The notes under the pieces are model-generated. The model had not been told where the DNA came from. It worked only from the letters and a program-made list of their open reading frames with translations, and searched no databases. Shown here piece after piece: positions 46,145 through 59,405 of a DNA stretch of 64,000 nucleotides. This stretch comes from Eudromia elegans (Eukaryota > Chordata > Aves > Tinamiformes > Tinamidae): assembly GCA_003342815.1 (NCBI GenBank), contig PTEX01000145.1, forward strand, positions 788,600-852,599. Reading direction: 5' to 3'. The position numbers and the translations under genes were made by a program. How positions within the stretch are numbered: position 1 is the stretch's first letter; every line of letters starts with the position of its first letter.

Positions 46145-49100
46145 AACTATTTTCCTTACTACACTTTCAAACACTAATTTAGGCCATGGAATCATTTTCA
46201 TAATGAATAAAAGACCTGTCAAATTCATACAAAAGTAAAAGGAAATGCAATATGCAAAGCATGATTTTAGAATTTAGGATCTTCATACAAATACCCCCAA
46301 CAGGAAAGAAGGAAAAAAAAGAAACGGAGAAACATACTAACTACCCTTATGTAGATATGAACAGGAAGATTGGAAATAGAAATTACTTTCTGCAGACACT
46401 AAATACATGCAGTCTTTAATGGCAGACTAGATGTTTACTTTTGCAGTAGTGTACGCCTGGTATGGGTACAACTCAGCATGTGTGAGACTAATCCAGAATA
46501 AAGTTTTTAGTGAAATTAATTTTCTTTCCAAAGAAATTTATGGTAGTTCTGCTGAGCACTTTTATATCTAGAAAGAAGCAGGTTGCAAACCACATTGTCT
46601 TGCTTTAGGTACCTGCCATGGTCCCGTCAAGAACACACAAACACTTGCCATCAGTGAGGCCCTGGTGCTTCATCAGGGTATAATCACTTCATTTAAAGTA
46701 CTGTTATATGGGCTTCCTCATAATGAATATGAAAAATTAACAGTCAGTCCACCATGTGATTTACCTGTAGTTAATTAACTTGCTATTAAAGAATAAATGC
46801 TGCAAGTTATTTCAGTTGCCTTTTTTTTTTTTTTTTTGATTTTTTTTTGGTGTGAATTTTAGCTCTTGATATTGTAGGATAAAAAACTGTGTTATGAGTC
46901 TCATATAGATGTTATAGAGTCTCAGGAATCATTAGTATGTCAGCTCGTAGAGGTAGCAGTCTAAAAAAAAAAATCCCTAAGAGTAAGCAGGGAAGTTCCA
47001 TAAAAGTTGGAAGCCATAAGAAGGGAACTTGAAGCTACTAAAAAGCTGATTTGCATGCATGTGACAGGGCAGTAGAAAGCCTGGCTGCCATAATATCACC
47101 TTGCATTAATGACTTGGGCAGTTTTTAGTCATGCAGGTGACTGTAGCTCAGCAGCAAAACCCAAACATTTCCCACCTTTGTTAGCTATAAAAACACAAAA
47201 GCGTGTGAATTGATCTCTGAGGAGAGCCCCTGTTCTCTCCCTTCCGATGCACTGCTGAGTGTCTCCAGATGACAGGAGGAGGAAATAGCTAAGGCTATCA
47301 GCCACCCCCAGTGTTTATGGGAGGCGTGGAACAACCCAAGTGGCTGGAATGAGCGGGCAGGTGAGAAGGTGCCAGATGTCTGCGACCGCGCAGGGCTGCC
47401 TCAACACTGCGTGCGTTTTGATGGAGCAGGCTCTCTCGTGAGAGAGGGTCAGCTGTGAGGCTATTTCCATGGCGCTCACAGGTTTTTGACTTTGTACCAT
47501 TTTTGTGACTGAACTTGGGCTCCTAAACAGCCGCCTAAATCAAAACACTCTAAAGAAAATGGCATCCGAATATATGTCTAAAGAAACAGGGTCTAAAATA
47601 GCAGGTATGTTGGAATTATAAGGAAGAAAAGTGAAACGAGACCAAGCATTCAAAAATAAAAAAATAAAATAGTAAGGGTTATAAACCCACTGGATTATAT
47701 CTGTATGTTGAGTTGTAGGCAAAAGCAAGATTAACCTTATTGAGGTCAATAAATAAACCTCCCCTTCAGAAACAAGTTGCTTAATTTAGCTCTGTGGTGA
47801 GACAGAACCATCTGCAATGCCCACCCATTGCTAGAGAGAGATCTATAAATAACTACCACGGTTACACTAAAACAGAAGAGGATTAAAGCGCATATTTAGC
47901 TCTCTTGCAGAGGAAAAATATAAAGGCTTTACTGCATGTGAGCAGCGTGGATGCTGCTTAATGCTAGGTGAATAATGGCGATAACAAAAGCCTTCTCAGG
48001 GCACACGGTGACACACATATTTGTCCATTGAGAGCTAATATTTTCAGAACAGAAATTAAAGAGAAAATCTTCCCCTAAAATTATTTTCGGAGTAAAAGTG
48101 CAATTGCCAACCAATCATTGCATAGCTTGAAATCTGGCTCGCCGAACACTTTTGGGATGCACAAAGAAATCCTCTTTTCAGGTACTTTCGTTTTACCTTC
48201 AATACATATTTTGATTATATAGGTCACCTATCAAATGACAATGAGCATATTGTGAATGAGCTCTGTTTCTAATACCCTAACCACAGCAGAGGCAGCCTCA
48301 CTTTTTTCATCAGTTTAGCTTCCCTTAAGTACGTGCAACAGAAGGATAGGTTCTGATTCTTCCCTAATGATTTTCTTAACCTTTAACTGAAATCATTGTT
48401 AGGAATGTCAAATATAAAAAGCCAGAATGCAGTATTTTATACTGAGTTGAGATCAATGAAGATTAGAAAGAGAGAGAAAGACAGATGAAAGAATATCAAA
48501 GACCAGATGGATCAGACTGTTACAGACATACACTGCTGTCTACTTCTCTTCTACTTCTCTTTCAAATATTTACACATTCCTTTCCACACCCATTTCTGAC
48601 ACGACATTTTATCCATTTTTCATTTCCTTCCTTGTTTCAAGTTCTTTTTCTCTCATGCCTCTTTCTCCCATTGTCATCATTAAAATGTTTTCATTTCTTT
48701 TTCATTCCCTTTACAGTAGTGATTCTGCTTGCCTGTTGCCCTCTGGCTCTTCAACCTACAATTTCTCCTTCTGTTAAAGAGTATTTCTGGCAGTTATATC
48801 TTATGAGTAATTGACAGAATATACTTCTATCCAAAAATAACAATTTGGCAGGATAAGGGACCAATATTTCTTTTTTTCTTTTTTTAAATTTTTCCAGTGA
48901 CATATTGTGATATGTTATCAGAAGGCTGAAGGCACTACATTCAAACAGCTTTAAAATAAAAGGAAAAGCTGATGAAAGTGTAAATGACAGAAGAAAATAC
49001 AAGAGCATGCCCATGTACATTCTTATTTTAAAAGATTCAGCTCAGTGCCTCTCAATTTTACCATTCAATTTTATGACTAAAATGAGGTTTCCAACAGGCT

Positions 49101-50601
49101 CCTTATCCCCAAATCCTATTGAAACTTCTTATTAGTTTGCTCTTAACTTAGTCTTCCTTCAGAAACCTGTCACTGGAGAACTGATTTTATCTCAGCTATT
49201 TTCTGTGATAGGTATTAAAAAATGAAATACAAATTTCAGCTGACTCCCAAAGGTTGCAGCCGGACAAAGTGACTACTTGAGTACACCCTAAGATTTTTTT
49301 TTTTTTTTTTTTTTTTCAGATTTAGGCAAGGAATTCAGTCTCTCTCAGACTGAAATTTTCACTCTTAATATCGCAGAACATGAACAACTCTTGGAGGGTA
49401 TGGAAAAGCATTATTGAGGGTTACCATTACATGTTTCTTTATACAAACAGTAAACTGGAAGTTGTCTGAGTGATGCTATATGCATTCATAGGAAAAAAAG
49501 AAACTTGTTTAGGAGGAGATGAAGAAATTAACTGAAATTGGCTTAGTCTTTTGATTTTCGGCATGTGTCTGTGAATGCTTGATTTTGCACAAGCAGGAGG
49601 AACAGACAATCGTAGTAGCAGAAAGTGGGAGAACAGTTTCAGAGAAGAAGTAAATTGAACCTCATCCTCAGTAAACCTCTTTGACCCTTTTAACCACACA
49701 TTAGCCTATAGACACAAACCATCGTAAAACCAAGTACACCCACGTATTGCTGAGGCCAAGTCAACCATGTATTCTAATCCTCTGTAGGTAGTCATATCTT
49801 CAAAGCAAACCATAAAATAAATGGGAACCAGCCAACAATCTGTTCCCAAGGACTTCATTTAGCTTTCAGAAAATCTACCTCATAGTGTACAAATCCTAGG
49901 AGTAAAATAGCATATTTTTGAGGCTGTTATATTAATCAGCTTTTCCTCTCTCCAATGGGATGTTATTTTAAATGAAATATTAAAAATCTGTGAAAGATTA
50001 GCTAATTACACTGAGTTGTAAAAGGTTAAGGGGTCGAGACCTTATCTAAAGATATTCTAGATACTTCTCTCTAGAGATAGCCTGTTCTAGAGATAGTCAA
50101 CACCATGAGAAGACGTGTGCAATCTTGAAAGTGGGAATACAAGCGGAAATTCAGGGAGATATAAAGAGGTAATGCAGAGTAGGGTATGAACATGGATAAC
50201 AAAAACCTTTGCCTGTAATCCGTTAGAAGATCAGAAGCAGTGGGTTATTTTTATCAGCTAATTTTAAAATTTCAGAAGTCAAGTCTGTACAACGCTGAAG
50301 GTGCTAGAAAAAAACTGCCCAAGTTTGCATTACCCCTGCAGGTGTTAAACACAAATTTGGTGGCTTCAGAGGTTTTAAATCTGCTTATTGCTGACGGAAT
50401 TCAGCCCTGCTAATTTAGGCTAAAGGCCATGGAGAAAATGTGTTTGATTTCTAATGCAGCTGATTTAATTAGTATGTTTAGATTGCAGCATACCCTTTTC
50501 AGAGTTTATATTGCCTGTGAATACAGAGCGCAGTGCAAATCTGCTAGGTCATACTATTACGAATGCATTTCAAAGGGGTCGCCACTGTTTGTAAAAATCT
50601 C
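46145..50601. other. unannotated; T runs and one GC-richer pocket
   Basis: Contains interrupted T runs at 46821-46848 and 49294-49316 and a GC-richer pocket at about 47220-47490 with no identifiable gene. Short frames (48485-48814 plus, 109 codons, Phe- and Leu-rich over a pyrimidine-rich stretch) reflect base composition. No transposon recognised. Confidence 0.45.
49294..49316. repeat. T homopolymer, 23 bases
   Basis: Uninterrupted T run, possibly the tail of an old minus-strand retroposed sequence, but no body is recognised beside it. Confidence 0.9.
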
Positions 50602-50960
50602 ACAATCATAGTACATTCTATCTGGAGGGGATCTTTGAAGTTCATCCTAACTAACCTTCTTGCAAAGCAGGTCCAGTTGGATCACATTGCTCAGGGCCCT
50701 TCCAGTCAGGTTATCTACAGCCTCCATGAGCAAGCTACAGACAATGTTTGGCTGTATTAAAGGTGCAAAATTTTTCCTTTAAATCTAATTCTTTTCTCTT
50801 GCAATGTATGTCCTTTGCTTTTTGTATTGCACTGTGCCTTTCAGAGCAATCTAGCTGGTCTTCTTAACCTCCAAATAAGCAGAGATAGGTCTTCTTCCAG
50901 CCTTCTCTGCTTAAGACTGGACAAATCTTGTTTTTTCTGTTTCTCTGTCACTTCAGTTCA
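50602..50960 (-). mobile_element. old CR1 LINE copy, 3' part
   Basis: Minus-strand, diverged. Left edge cacaatcatagtacattc is the reversed 3' terminus, followed by ttgcaaagcaggtccagttg, gatcacattgctcagggccc and ttccagtcaggtta, all in the family order. The part beyond 50760 is recognised only through ctgtgcctttcag and cttcttccagccttctctgc. The 3' UTR type differs from the younger copies in this window. Confidence 0.8.
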
Positions 50961-53900
50961 GGTGGGCACCAGATAACATGCTTTTTCAAGGACAAGTTAC
51001 CTGCATCATGCTTAGGACTGTTAAGTGGTAACCAGTTTCTGACCAGTGTTTTTACAGTGATAATCACTAAACCTTTTCACTGCTGTTTTATGTGAATCAG
51101 TACTCCTGCCCTCTCCAAGAGCTTGCTTGTGTCCCCGCAGTAGAACGGGACCATTTAATTCAGCACAGCTCCAAAGACAGAAATTTCTAGAAATGGAGAG
51201 GGGAAAACAGTGCAGAAAAAGAGAGGGCAAATTCCATCAGTAAGCGCCAGGCCCCTGCAGAGTTCAGCCGAATGTCAGATCAGCTGTTTGTGGGGCTGTA
51301 TTTTAATCTCTGGTGTGGGAATAGACAAAAGGAAAAAGAGAGTTTTTAATTTTTTTTTCCCTCTAAATCACTTAACAATTGAACTTAGTAGGCAAAAATA
51401 ATAGTTAAATTTTGACTTATGCAGAGAATTCCCACTGAAGCTTTAACTTCTATAGCTACCAATTTTGATTCTATGTTAGTAAAACTCTCACTAGGGAAAA
51501 AAAAAAAAAAAAGACTTGAGTTGAAATTCCCTGATTGGGATTCTTTCTGGATCGCACTATGGAAAACAGAAAGCTTTCCATTCACAGCAGCTACACTAAA
51601 ATTCACCACAGAATCTTTACATTATTATTATGAAAACGGTTTATATACTTTTTTATTTCTTTTTTTTTTAGAAAAACTTAGCTGTGGTCAACGTTTACTT
51701 AGCTTTCCAGGCACAAGATTTCCTACAACGTAAGTGGCACTTTAAGACTCACAGGCTGTGGTTTTGTATCACTAAAACACCAATAAAAATGTCAGTCTTG
51801 GATAAAAGTGCTAAAGTAATCTTGCTTCTCAGAAAATTGGGACAGACATCCGTGTTGTGTTAACTGAGGACAGAGGTCTGACAGAGTTTCCATACAGAAC
51901 AGTTTTGATGCAGTGAATGCATCCCACTTTCCTCTAACATTTGAATGACAGCAATCAAACTGTGTAAAAGTAGTACAGAGATGAATAATTTTACTTTCCA
52001 CACAGCACCTGACCATTCAGATCTTTGTACTGGTGGTGCAACATTTTTTCAGGGTCTTGAGAATTTCACATCAAGGTCTCGCCCACAACGATGACATGTT
52101 CATATTCTCAGTCACGTCATGCCGCAAGGTTTTAAAGTCGTTTTTCCCTCAGCTCAGAGAAACAAGCAGCATGAGGGGCTGATGGTCTTTTCTCAGTCAG
52201 AACTGTGGTCTGTTGCTGCCTGTCAATTCAGAGATTCTACATGACTGCTAGATGACTCCTCTCTATGGCCAGTAAGCTCAGTGCTGATGCTTATTCTTTT
52301 TTTACTTCCTTTACTACTGCTTTTATTTCAGTGCCCTTTCTGAATGCTGCTTGTGTATGGAACATCCTCCTAACATATGTTTACTCTGCTGTCTCTTTCT
52401 CTTACTACATTAAATAAGATACTATCAAAAACCTGTTTTTTTGTCAAGGAGGCCAAGGCATTATACATAAAGAATAGTCCCTGAAGACCCACTGGGTCTG
52501 GTTTATGAAGCATCTATCTAGCACATAGAGCATCACAACTGAAATGTGAGTGGAGGAATTTGATGAGCACCTGACCTATACTTTCCCTCTGGTATGCTTC
52601 AAACGAGTGACTGCAAGCAGACAAAGTCTCATCTGAGACATTCAGATCTGCCACCATGTATGTGACAAAGCTGCCTGACATGGCTTTATACCACACTCCA
52701 GTGCTCTGTTGCAATCACTGCTATTTAATGTGTGTGCCCCTAAACTCCATTGCACTGCTGGGATGCCTGTTGCTCACGATTATATCTTTGTACTGTGATG
52801 ACAAACTAGACATGTTGGCATTCTAGACATGCCAGGGCATTCTGCTTGGGCATGGAAGTGGAGGAGACAGTATAAAGTCAATAAGTATCTTGCCGATTCC
52901 TCTTTCTTTGGGAAGAGTAAGTGCAGGACCAGCACTGGGGCAAGGATATTTTCAGTGATCATACCTATACAGATAGTGCTCACTGGAGAGGACTGTTGTG
53001 TTATTAGAGATAACTGGATAAATGTACAAAGGCTGTGAAGAACTACCCTGAGGCTGAAAAAGGGGAACTACTAAAAGTAGTGGAAAATCCCTTCTGCTTC
53101 AGGTTGAGAAACAGGTCTTTCAAAAGCTGTCAGCCAAGCAGCTTTGATAGGTATGACCACAGCTGTGAGAAGACTAACTGAGCTGGAGAAGCCAGCTGCC
53201 CTTCAGCCTCAGATCCAAGAATGTTCCCTTAAAAATATAGCAAAGAAGCTTCTTTTTTTTTTTTCTTTCATATTTGCATTTTTCTAAGCCTCTTGTTGCA
53301 AAGGATCTCCAACAAACTGGTCTATACTTTCAACCTTGTTAAGGCCATTAACAGTGTCATTGCCCAAAGCAGTGACATGCCTGTGTTCAGGCATGCCCAC
53401 TTCAGAAGAGTCAACAAGAGGCACCTTGTTGGGGGTAATCCATATCTATCAGCAAACAATTGTATGTAAGCACCTTGCCAGTCCTTCTTTTAGCCAACCC
53501 AGGCATTCCATCCCACAGCTGACACCTACGACAGCACAAAATTGCTTCTGCAGTGAGAGGTGGGTGGGCATGTCCTCCTGGTCACGACTAACTCCTACAG
53601 ACTCTCTTTTTTTTTAGTGCCGGCATTTTACTGCTGGCAAGTCTGTGCTGATAATAGTTTGTTGATCGCCATAGTAACATAGTAGGAACCTAAATATGCC
53701 CATAAATGGCTGAAATGTAGATTTCTGTTTAGTGCTCCTTAGAGCATTCTTATTGTAACTGTAGTAGGGCCCATCTAGCACATCCCAGGACCACACAAAT
53801 CATTACAGAAAACTAATGCAAATCAACATTGGTTATGTAAAAGGTCCATACGTTTCAACAGTGGGATTGGTTATGTCCCTACCATATACCAGGACAGGTG

Positions 53901-56691
53901 CCTTTGTCTGTCCCCCCAAAATCTTGTGATATCCCTGGTAAGAACACATTTGTGCCACTTGCTTGTCTGCATCTGCTACACCTCCATGGCTTTGCAGAGC
54001 ATTTCTGCTGAAGAAGTTGCATCCAATTCCATAGCTTAGCACCTACAATGACTACTGTGGACCAAACTCTGCCTGATGATATTGAAAGTATTATATGACC
54101 AAAAAAAAAATATTTTTTTTGTTTAGAGAGAAAAATATTCTATTTCCATAAAAAATGTTATCTGAAAAATAATTGTTTGTTCTTGGCAGATGGTGGGAGA
54201 GAGATAGCCAAAAAACAATTCAACCTTTTCTGGATTCTTTGCAGGATAGCTACATGAAGCATGAAAGCATCATGCAGTATTCTAAAAGGCATAATTGAAA
54301 TAAAAATATCAGACCTACTACGTTATAAAAAAATAGATGTGCGACAGATGACCAATGAACATCAATATTTGGTTAGGTTAAAGCCTACATTACTGATACA
54401 GAGTGGTTGTACCTCATTTTTTAATTTTATTTTTAATAAACATGGGCAAATAAAAATATTAACCTGTCTCAAAGAACTAAAATGTGTTCTGGCGCAAGGG
54501 GAAGAAGGAGATGAATAGTTGCTGAAACCTATTTAACTGCTAAATTCTGGTTAGTATACAACCATATACAATTCAGATAGCTTAGGTAATAATTTATACT
54601 TTTAAAAATAAATAAATAAATAAATTTATATCAGTATGTGGATTAATTTATCAGAGATACATAACGAATTTTTATAGTGCAAATTCATAGTGTCAAAATA
54701 ATCGTAGCTGGATGTTGGCACAAAGAAAGCTGAAACAAATTATTCATAACTATTACCATACAAGTGCAAAATTTCACAGGAGGTATTAAACTGGAATGAC
54801 TCATTCAATCCATCTTGTTTTTTACAGAGGTTTCAATAATATAGTAAGGGAGGAAAAATTACCGTGTGATTGTGGTCAGGTAAGGAGACATTTTGAATAA
54901 GTGAATCTTAACAGATGTTTTGAATAAGTTAATTTTAAGTTAATTTTTATCTGATTAATATGATGGCTGAAATACTGCTGAAAGGTATTAACAGGTTCCA
55001 TGAAGTGAGTCTTTCACTTAATACGGAGTACCATGTTTGCTTGCAGATGATGGATGTGATAGGTCAATAGAAAGAGCGATCAAACTTGTTCACAGAGTAA
55101 CTGAAAATATCACTCAAAGTAATGGAGTCATGAAAAGATCTGATCAGCATATTGGACATTACACTGCTAAATATCCATATGCACTTGAAAGAGCAGATCT
55201 AGTGCAATCCAGCAGAAAGTAAAGGGATTCAAAAAGAAGCAGAGAAATAAAGCTTCTGGGACTGAGAACTGAGAGAAGATTCAGATATGTCACTTGAAAG
55301 CAAAGAAATTGCCTATTTATTCCATGAATAAAACATGGTTGTTTACATTCCTTGTAAAAAATAAAGACTGCACCAAAAAAAAATCCCTAACTCTCATCAT
55401 TCATTTCTTCCTCTACCACAGCTAATCTTACAAGTCTCTGACCATTAACCAATTGCTTGGATTAGTGAAGTTAAAAATACATTCAGAAGCAAAATGCTTA
55501 GATGACAAGAGAGAAGACCTGTTTTTGAGTAGTGAAAGAGCCTGCCATGTGTCTGTACCTGTCCGCCACAGTTAGAGGTCCTTTCTGAAATTAACTATAT
55601 ACTTCCATGACAGTGCAAAGATTGTAAGAGGAATCTGAAAGAACGGCAATATTTTTACTAGAAAATGGATAAGCGGAACTGAAGAGGGAAGATGGAAAAG
55701 AATAGGAATGGGTAGAGGTAATAGCAAACTGAAACTGCTAGTACCTATTTGCAATTTGTCATGCAGCTTGAAGAACACTCTCCCTGGAGCCGTGAAATCA
55801 TTCATATTTACACAGCAATTTATGTAGGAGTTGACAAGAAAAATTCAATTTCTACAAGACTTTTTTCTTGGCTGTGATCAATGCTCTATGAATATATGCC
55901 CATTTTTTAATTCAGATAATTAGTTTAAAGGATATTTTCTACAAACAACATATATTGGCCCCAATCTTTTAAAGAATATGTGCATTCTCAGCATTGGTCT
56001 ATTAGTTCGCAATTTTCAACTGGTTGTGATAATGTCAAACCATAAGTTTTCTGAATAACAGCAGGATAGCCATGTCTATGCAAACTCTTTCAAGGCCACT
56101 TGCTAATAGTCATTATTGGTAGGTCTTGAAGCTATATGGGCTGACATACAAATTTTCCCATTTTCAAAAGAGAGTTTTGCTGCAAATAAGAACAGAGGAG
56201 GAAAGTAATTGGAGAATGAATTATAGGAAGGGATTTACAAGACAGGGCCAAATCCAGGTGCACAACACGGATCCAGAAAGCTCAGCAAAATGCTGAGCCT
56301 TTTGCCAGGACCATAATAGAATGCATCGTCATTTATGTTTTCAAACTACCTTAATAACTCCCAAATTAATGAGGGAAAGGAAAATTACAATTAGATTTGC
56401 TTAGTCATGTATTTAACAATCTTCTTCTAGCATCTGCAGTCCTTAGAATTGCAGAGGGTTAAAGTTTCCCAGAAGAAAAAGACTCACAATTTAATACGTG
56501 CAAGATTTTAGGTCTTGTGAAAAGATAAGGGATGGATTTCATTAAATAGTACTGTTTTGTACAGAAGTGTTTCAGCATGCTTTATGAATTTCTATATACC
56601 TTTGTGCAAAAAGTGAGATTCATGTGTAGATGAAAATCTGATTTTCTGAAGTACCTTGATTTCTATGACATGGAGACATAGAAGAAGGACA
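50961..56691. other. unannotated AT-rich stretch
   Basis: Holds a 16-base A run (51497-51512), a T run near 53252-53263, an AAAT microsatellite (54604-54627) and a repeated ttttgaataagt near 54883-54930. Region 52440-54040 is somewhat less AT-rich with several short minus-strand frames (54042-53833, 53796-53614, 52983-52780, 52714-52514) that do not join and match nothing known. No exon supported. Confidence 0.45.
54604..54627. repeat. (AAAT)n microsatellite
   Basis: About five aaat units in a row in AT-rich DNA. Confidence 0.9.
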
Positions 56692-56720
56692 CTCTTTCTT
56701 TCCTTCTTTCTATTTCTTTC

Positions 56721-56815
<95 letters not shown>

Positions 56816-56992
56816 NTTTCTTTCTTTCTTTCTTTCTTTCTTTCTTTCCTTCTTTCCTTCTTTCTTTCCTTCTTTCTTTCCTTCTTTCCTTCTTTCCTTC
56901 TTTCCTTCTTTCGTTCCTTCTCTCTCTCTCTCTGTGTGTTTCTGTCTCTGTCTCTCTCTGTGTCTCTGTCTCTGTCTGTCTCTGTCTCTCTT
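56692..56992. repeat. CTTT/CT/GT microsatellite, about 300 bases, with one N
   Basis: An almost pure pyrimidine tract on the plus strand. (CTTT)n dominates to about 56847, mixed CCTT/CTTT follows to about 56925, then CT with TG interruptions. The single N at 56816 breaks the CTTT phase, which fits a join or gap in a collapsed repeat. Open frames across it (Ser/Phe-Leu-rich plus, Lys/Arg/Glu-rich minus) are artefacts. Confidence 0.97.
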
Positions 56993-57857
56993 AAAGTCTT
57001 ATCTTTATGCAATTGATTTCAATGGCTACTGTATTTCTGATTTTGATGGTTTAAGTTCTGACTCTGTGAACAATCTTTTACAGTTACTTGACCAATAAGA
57101 TAGTATGGCTTTTTGCATACACAATGCTAAAATAACTGTATATAACTGAATTTCACTTATGGCTCTACTCACAGCATCTCCTATTGGCTGGATGCTTCTG
57201 AGAGCCGAGAGTTACCAAAATAAAAGACAGGGCTTGTGACGTTAAGTGGAATTTAAAAATAAGACTTTTCTTGGCTATAACCGAGAAACTCATTTGTTGA
57301 TATCAGAGAAGCTCATTTGTTGCAAATGATTAATGTGGAGAAAGAATATTCTGAATTTAAACAATGAGTCACCAAGGTGATACTGACATGAGAAAAAAAA
57401 ATGTGAGTGTATTTCAAGAAAAAAAATAGCTTACAGAGCAATGGAACCATAAATACCATTGCAAAAGGTGCTCATCTGAAATACTATGCATTATTATGAT
57501 CTTCCATATTTAAAAATAATATACTGGAAGTGAAGTAGACATATAAATATACTGCAACATCTACGGGGATGGAAGGCTTAGAAAGGACACTTCGTAATAT
57601 ATCGCAACTTGTATCAATAGAAAAGTGCATACTAAAAAATGGAAACTGGTGCAGCAACAAAAAAAAATCCTGGACAAAATAAAGGAATGGAGGTGGAAAG
57701 TAGGAAAGAACTATGAGCAAGGTTATGTATTTAAGAATTAATATTTCAGATAAAATATTCTTAGAACAAAATTCTTTTTGCAAAGAAAAACCTTCACTTG
57801 ACTGCCTAATTGCACCCCAATTGGAGCTCTAGGTTTTGGATCCTTCCTGAGATCAGG
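56993..57857. other. unannotated AT-rich stretch
   Basis: AT-rich with a minus-strand frame of 99 codons (57783-57484), hydrophobic and unrecognised. An imperfect repeat ctcatttgttg occurs twice near 57290-57320. No feature supported. Confidence 0.45.
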
Positions 57858-58221
57858 TCCAGAGGGGACCTGATTAACATGTATAAGTACCTCAAGAGAG
57901 GGAGTGAGGAGGAGGAGGGGGCTGGCCTCTTCTTGGTGGTGGCTAACTATAGGACTAGAGGAAATGGCCGCAAATTGACCCACCAGAAGTTCCACAGGAA
58001 CTTGTGAAAGAACTTCTTAACAGTGAGGGTGACAGAGCACTGGAACAGGCTGCCCAGAGAGGTGGTGGAGTCTCCTTCTCTGGAGATCTTCCAAACCCGC
58101 TTGGACACAATCCTGTGCCACGGGCTCTAGGAGACCCTGCGTGTGCAGGGGAGTTGGACTAGATGACCTCTACAGGTCCCTTCCAACCTTAAGGATTCTG
58201 TGATTCTATGATTCTATGATT
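57858..58221 (+). mobile_element. CR1 LINE copy with intact 3' terminal repeats
   Basis: Plus-strand 5'-truncated CR1. The translation shows [28 protein letters not shown] and HQKFHRN, then one stop, then [20 protein letters not shown]. The 3' UTR has ctgcgtgtgcaggggagttg and tacaggtcccttcc. It ends with attctgtg attctatg attctatg attc, the cleanest 3' terminus in the window, so it may be the youngest copy here. Confidence 0.97.
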
Positions 58222-58724
58222 CCTAATCTGAATCCTAACTACAACCATAATCCAAACTGTAGTAGTGGACTGAACCCTATTACAAGACCCCAAGCCATAA
58301 CTGCTGAAAAGTTTGTCGAGGGAGAATTCATTTCTCTTTCCTTTGGCAGTCAATTATCAGTCTAAGTCAACCTTGAAATCAAGGTTGTTTCTCTACTAAC
58401 TCTAAGTCTTTCTTTTACTAACTCTAAGTCTTAACCAATTTTTATAGCAACATCAAAGTTACCGCAGTCCAACTAGGATTGTTTCTCTCCTGAACACTAA
58501 CCCTAGCCTTAGTTTGAATGAGTCTTAGGCCAAGATCTTCCGTCATGACACAAAATCTCTGAAGGAGAACTCATTCTGCAGCACACTTCTTTCATCAGTC
58601 CCTTGAAGACCTGGCTTCAGCTCTAGTTTTTTTCTCTGCCCCAGCCCTAAATATGATTCTACCTATAAACATAACTGTAAGCATGAATATGGAAACACCA
58701 TGGAGGAATACTACGAAATAAACC
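58222..58724. other. unannotated, short tandem repeat inside
   Basis: About 500 bases. The motif tactaactctaagtctt occurs twice (58394-58410 and 58416-58432), 22 bases apart. Nothing else recognised. Confidence 0.5.
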
Positions 58725-59405
58725 CTTGCAGCAGTACAAGTTGGAGAGTGCCTGGCTGCGGAACAGCTCTGATGAAAAGAACCAGGATGTACTGGAGAGC
58801 AGCAAACTAAACACACACTGTTCTATATGTTGGCAGCAGAAAAGATCAACAGTATCATGGGCTGTATTAACAGGACTGTAGCTTGACTGGAGGAATTGAA
58901 TAGCCATCTTCACTCAGTTCTCATTAGGCCAAATCTAGAGTACTGAGCCCAGTGTTTGTCTCCTCCATACAGGGAAGATATAGACAACCCGGAGATCCAT
59001 AGAAGCCCTGAAATGGTCAGAGGCTTGAGCATTTGCCCTGTGAGGAAAGACTGAGAGAACTGGACTTCTTCAGCCTGGACAAAAGGTGCTTACAGAGGGT
59101 GTTCACCATCTTCCCATACCTGAAAGCAGGTCATCAGGGACACAGAGATGGGCTCTTCTCTGTGGTGCATAGCAGATGGGTGAAAGGCAAAGGGTGTAAG
59201 GTGCAGCAAGGGAAGTTCTAACAGCAAAGAAATGGAACATGTTGCCTGGAGAGTTTGCGCAATCTTTCTCCATCCTTGGCAGTTTCAAGAACAGACTGGA
59301 TGATGCTATAAGCAATTTACTCTGGCTATATTTGACTCAGCTTTGAGCAGGAGTATGCTCCTGAGACCTGTGAGATCCATTTCAGTCTAAATTATCCCAT
59401 GGTTT
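58725..59405 (+). mobile_element. old CR1 LINE copy, ORF2 C-terminus and 3' UTR
   Basis: Plus-strand, diverged. Family blocks in order: atcatgggctgtattaacag, ggccaaatctagagtactga, tctcctccatacagggaag, atggtcagaggcttgagc, gaggaaagactgagagaact, cttcagcctggac, then 3' UTR sequence ending gtctaaattatcccatgg. Translation gives CINRTVA and IRPNLEY in one frame and MVRGLSICPV, with many stops. It differs from the younger subgroups and resembles older avian CR1 types. Confidence 0.85.

Noticed and set aside
53284-53445. Minus-strand peptide-like stretch of 53 codons with a plausible protein composition
   Set aside because: The length is within chance expectation and no family or adjoining frame supports it.
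52440-54042. Cluster of minus-strand short frames suspected to be a degraded DNA transposon
   Set aside because: Frames do not join, no transposase motif or terminal inverted repeat was found.
56656-57012. Two ORFs of 100-112 codons, one on each strand, with repetitive Ser/Phe/Leu or Lys/Arg/Glu
   Set aside because: They are translations of the CTTT/CT microsatellite and include the N, so they are artefacts.
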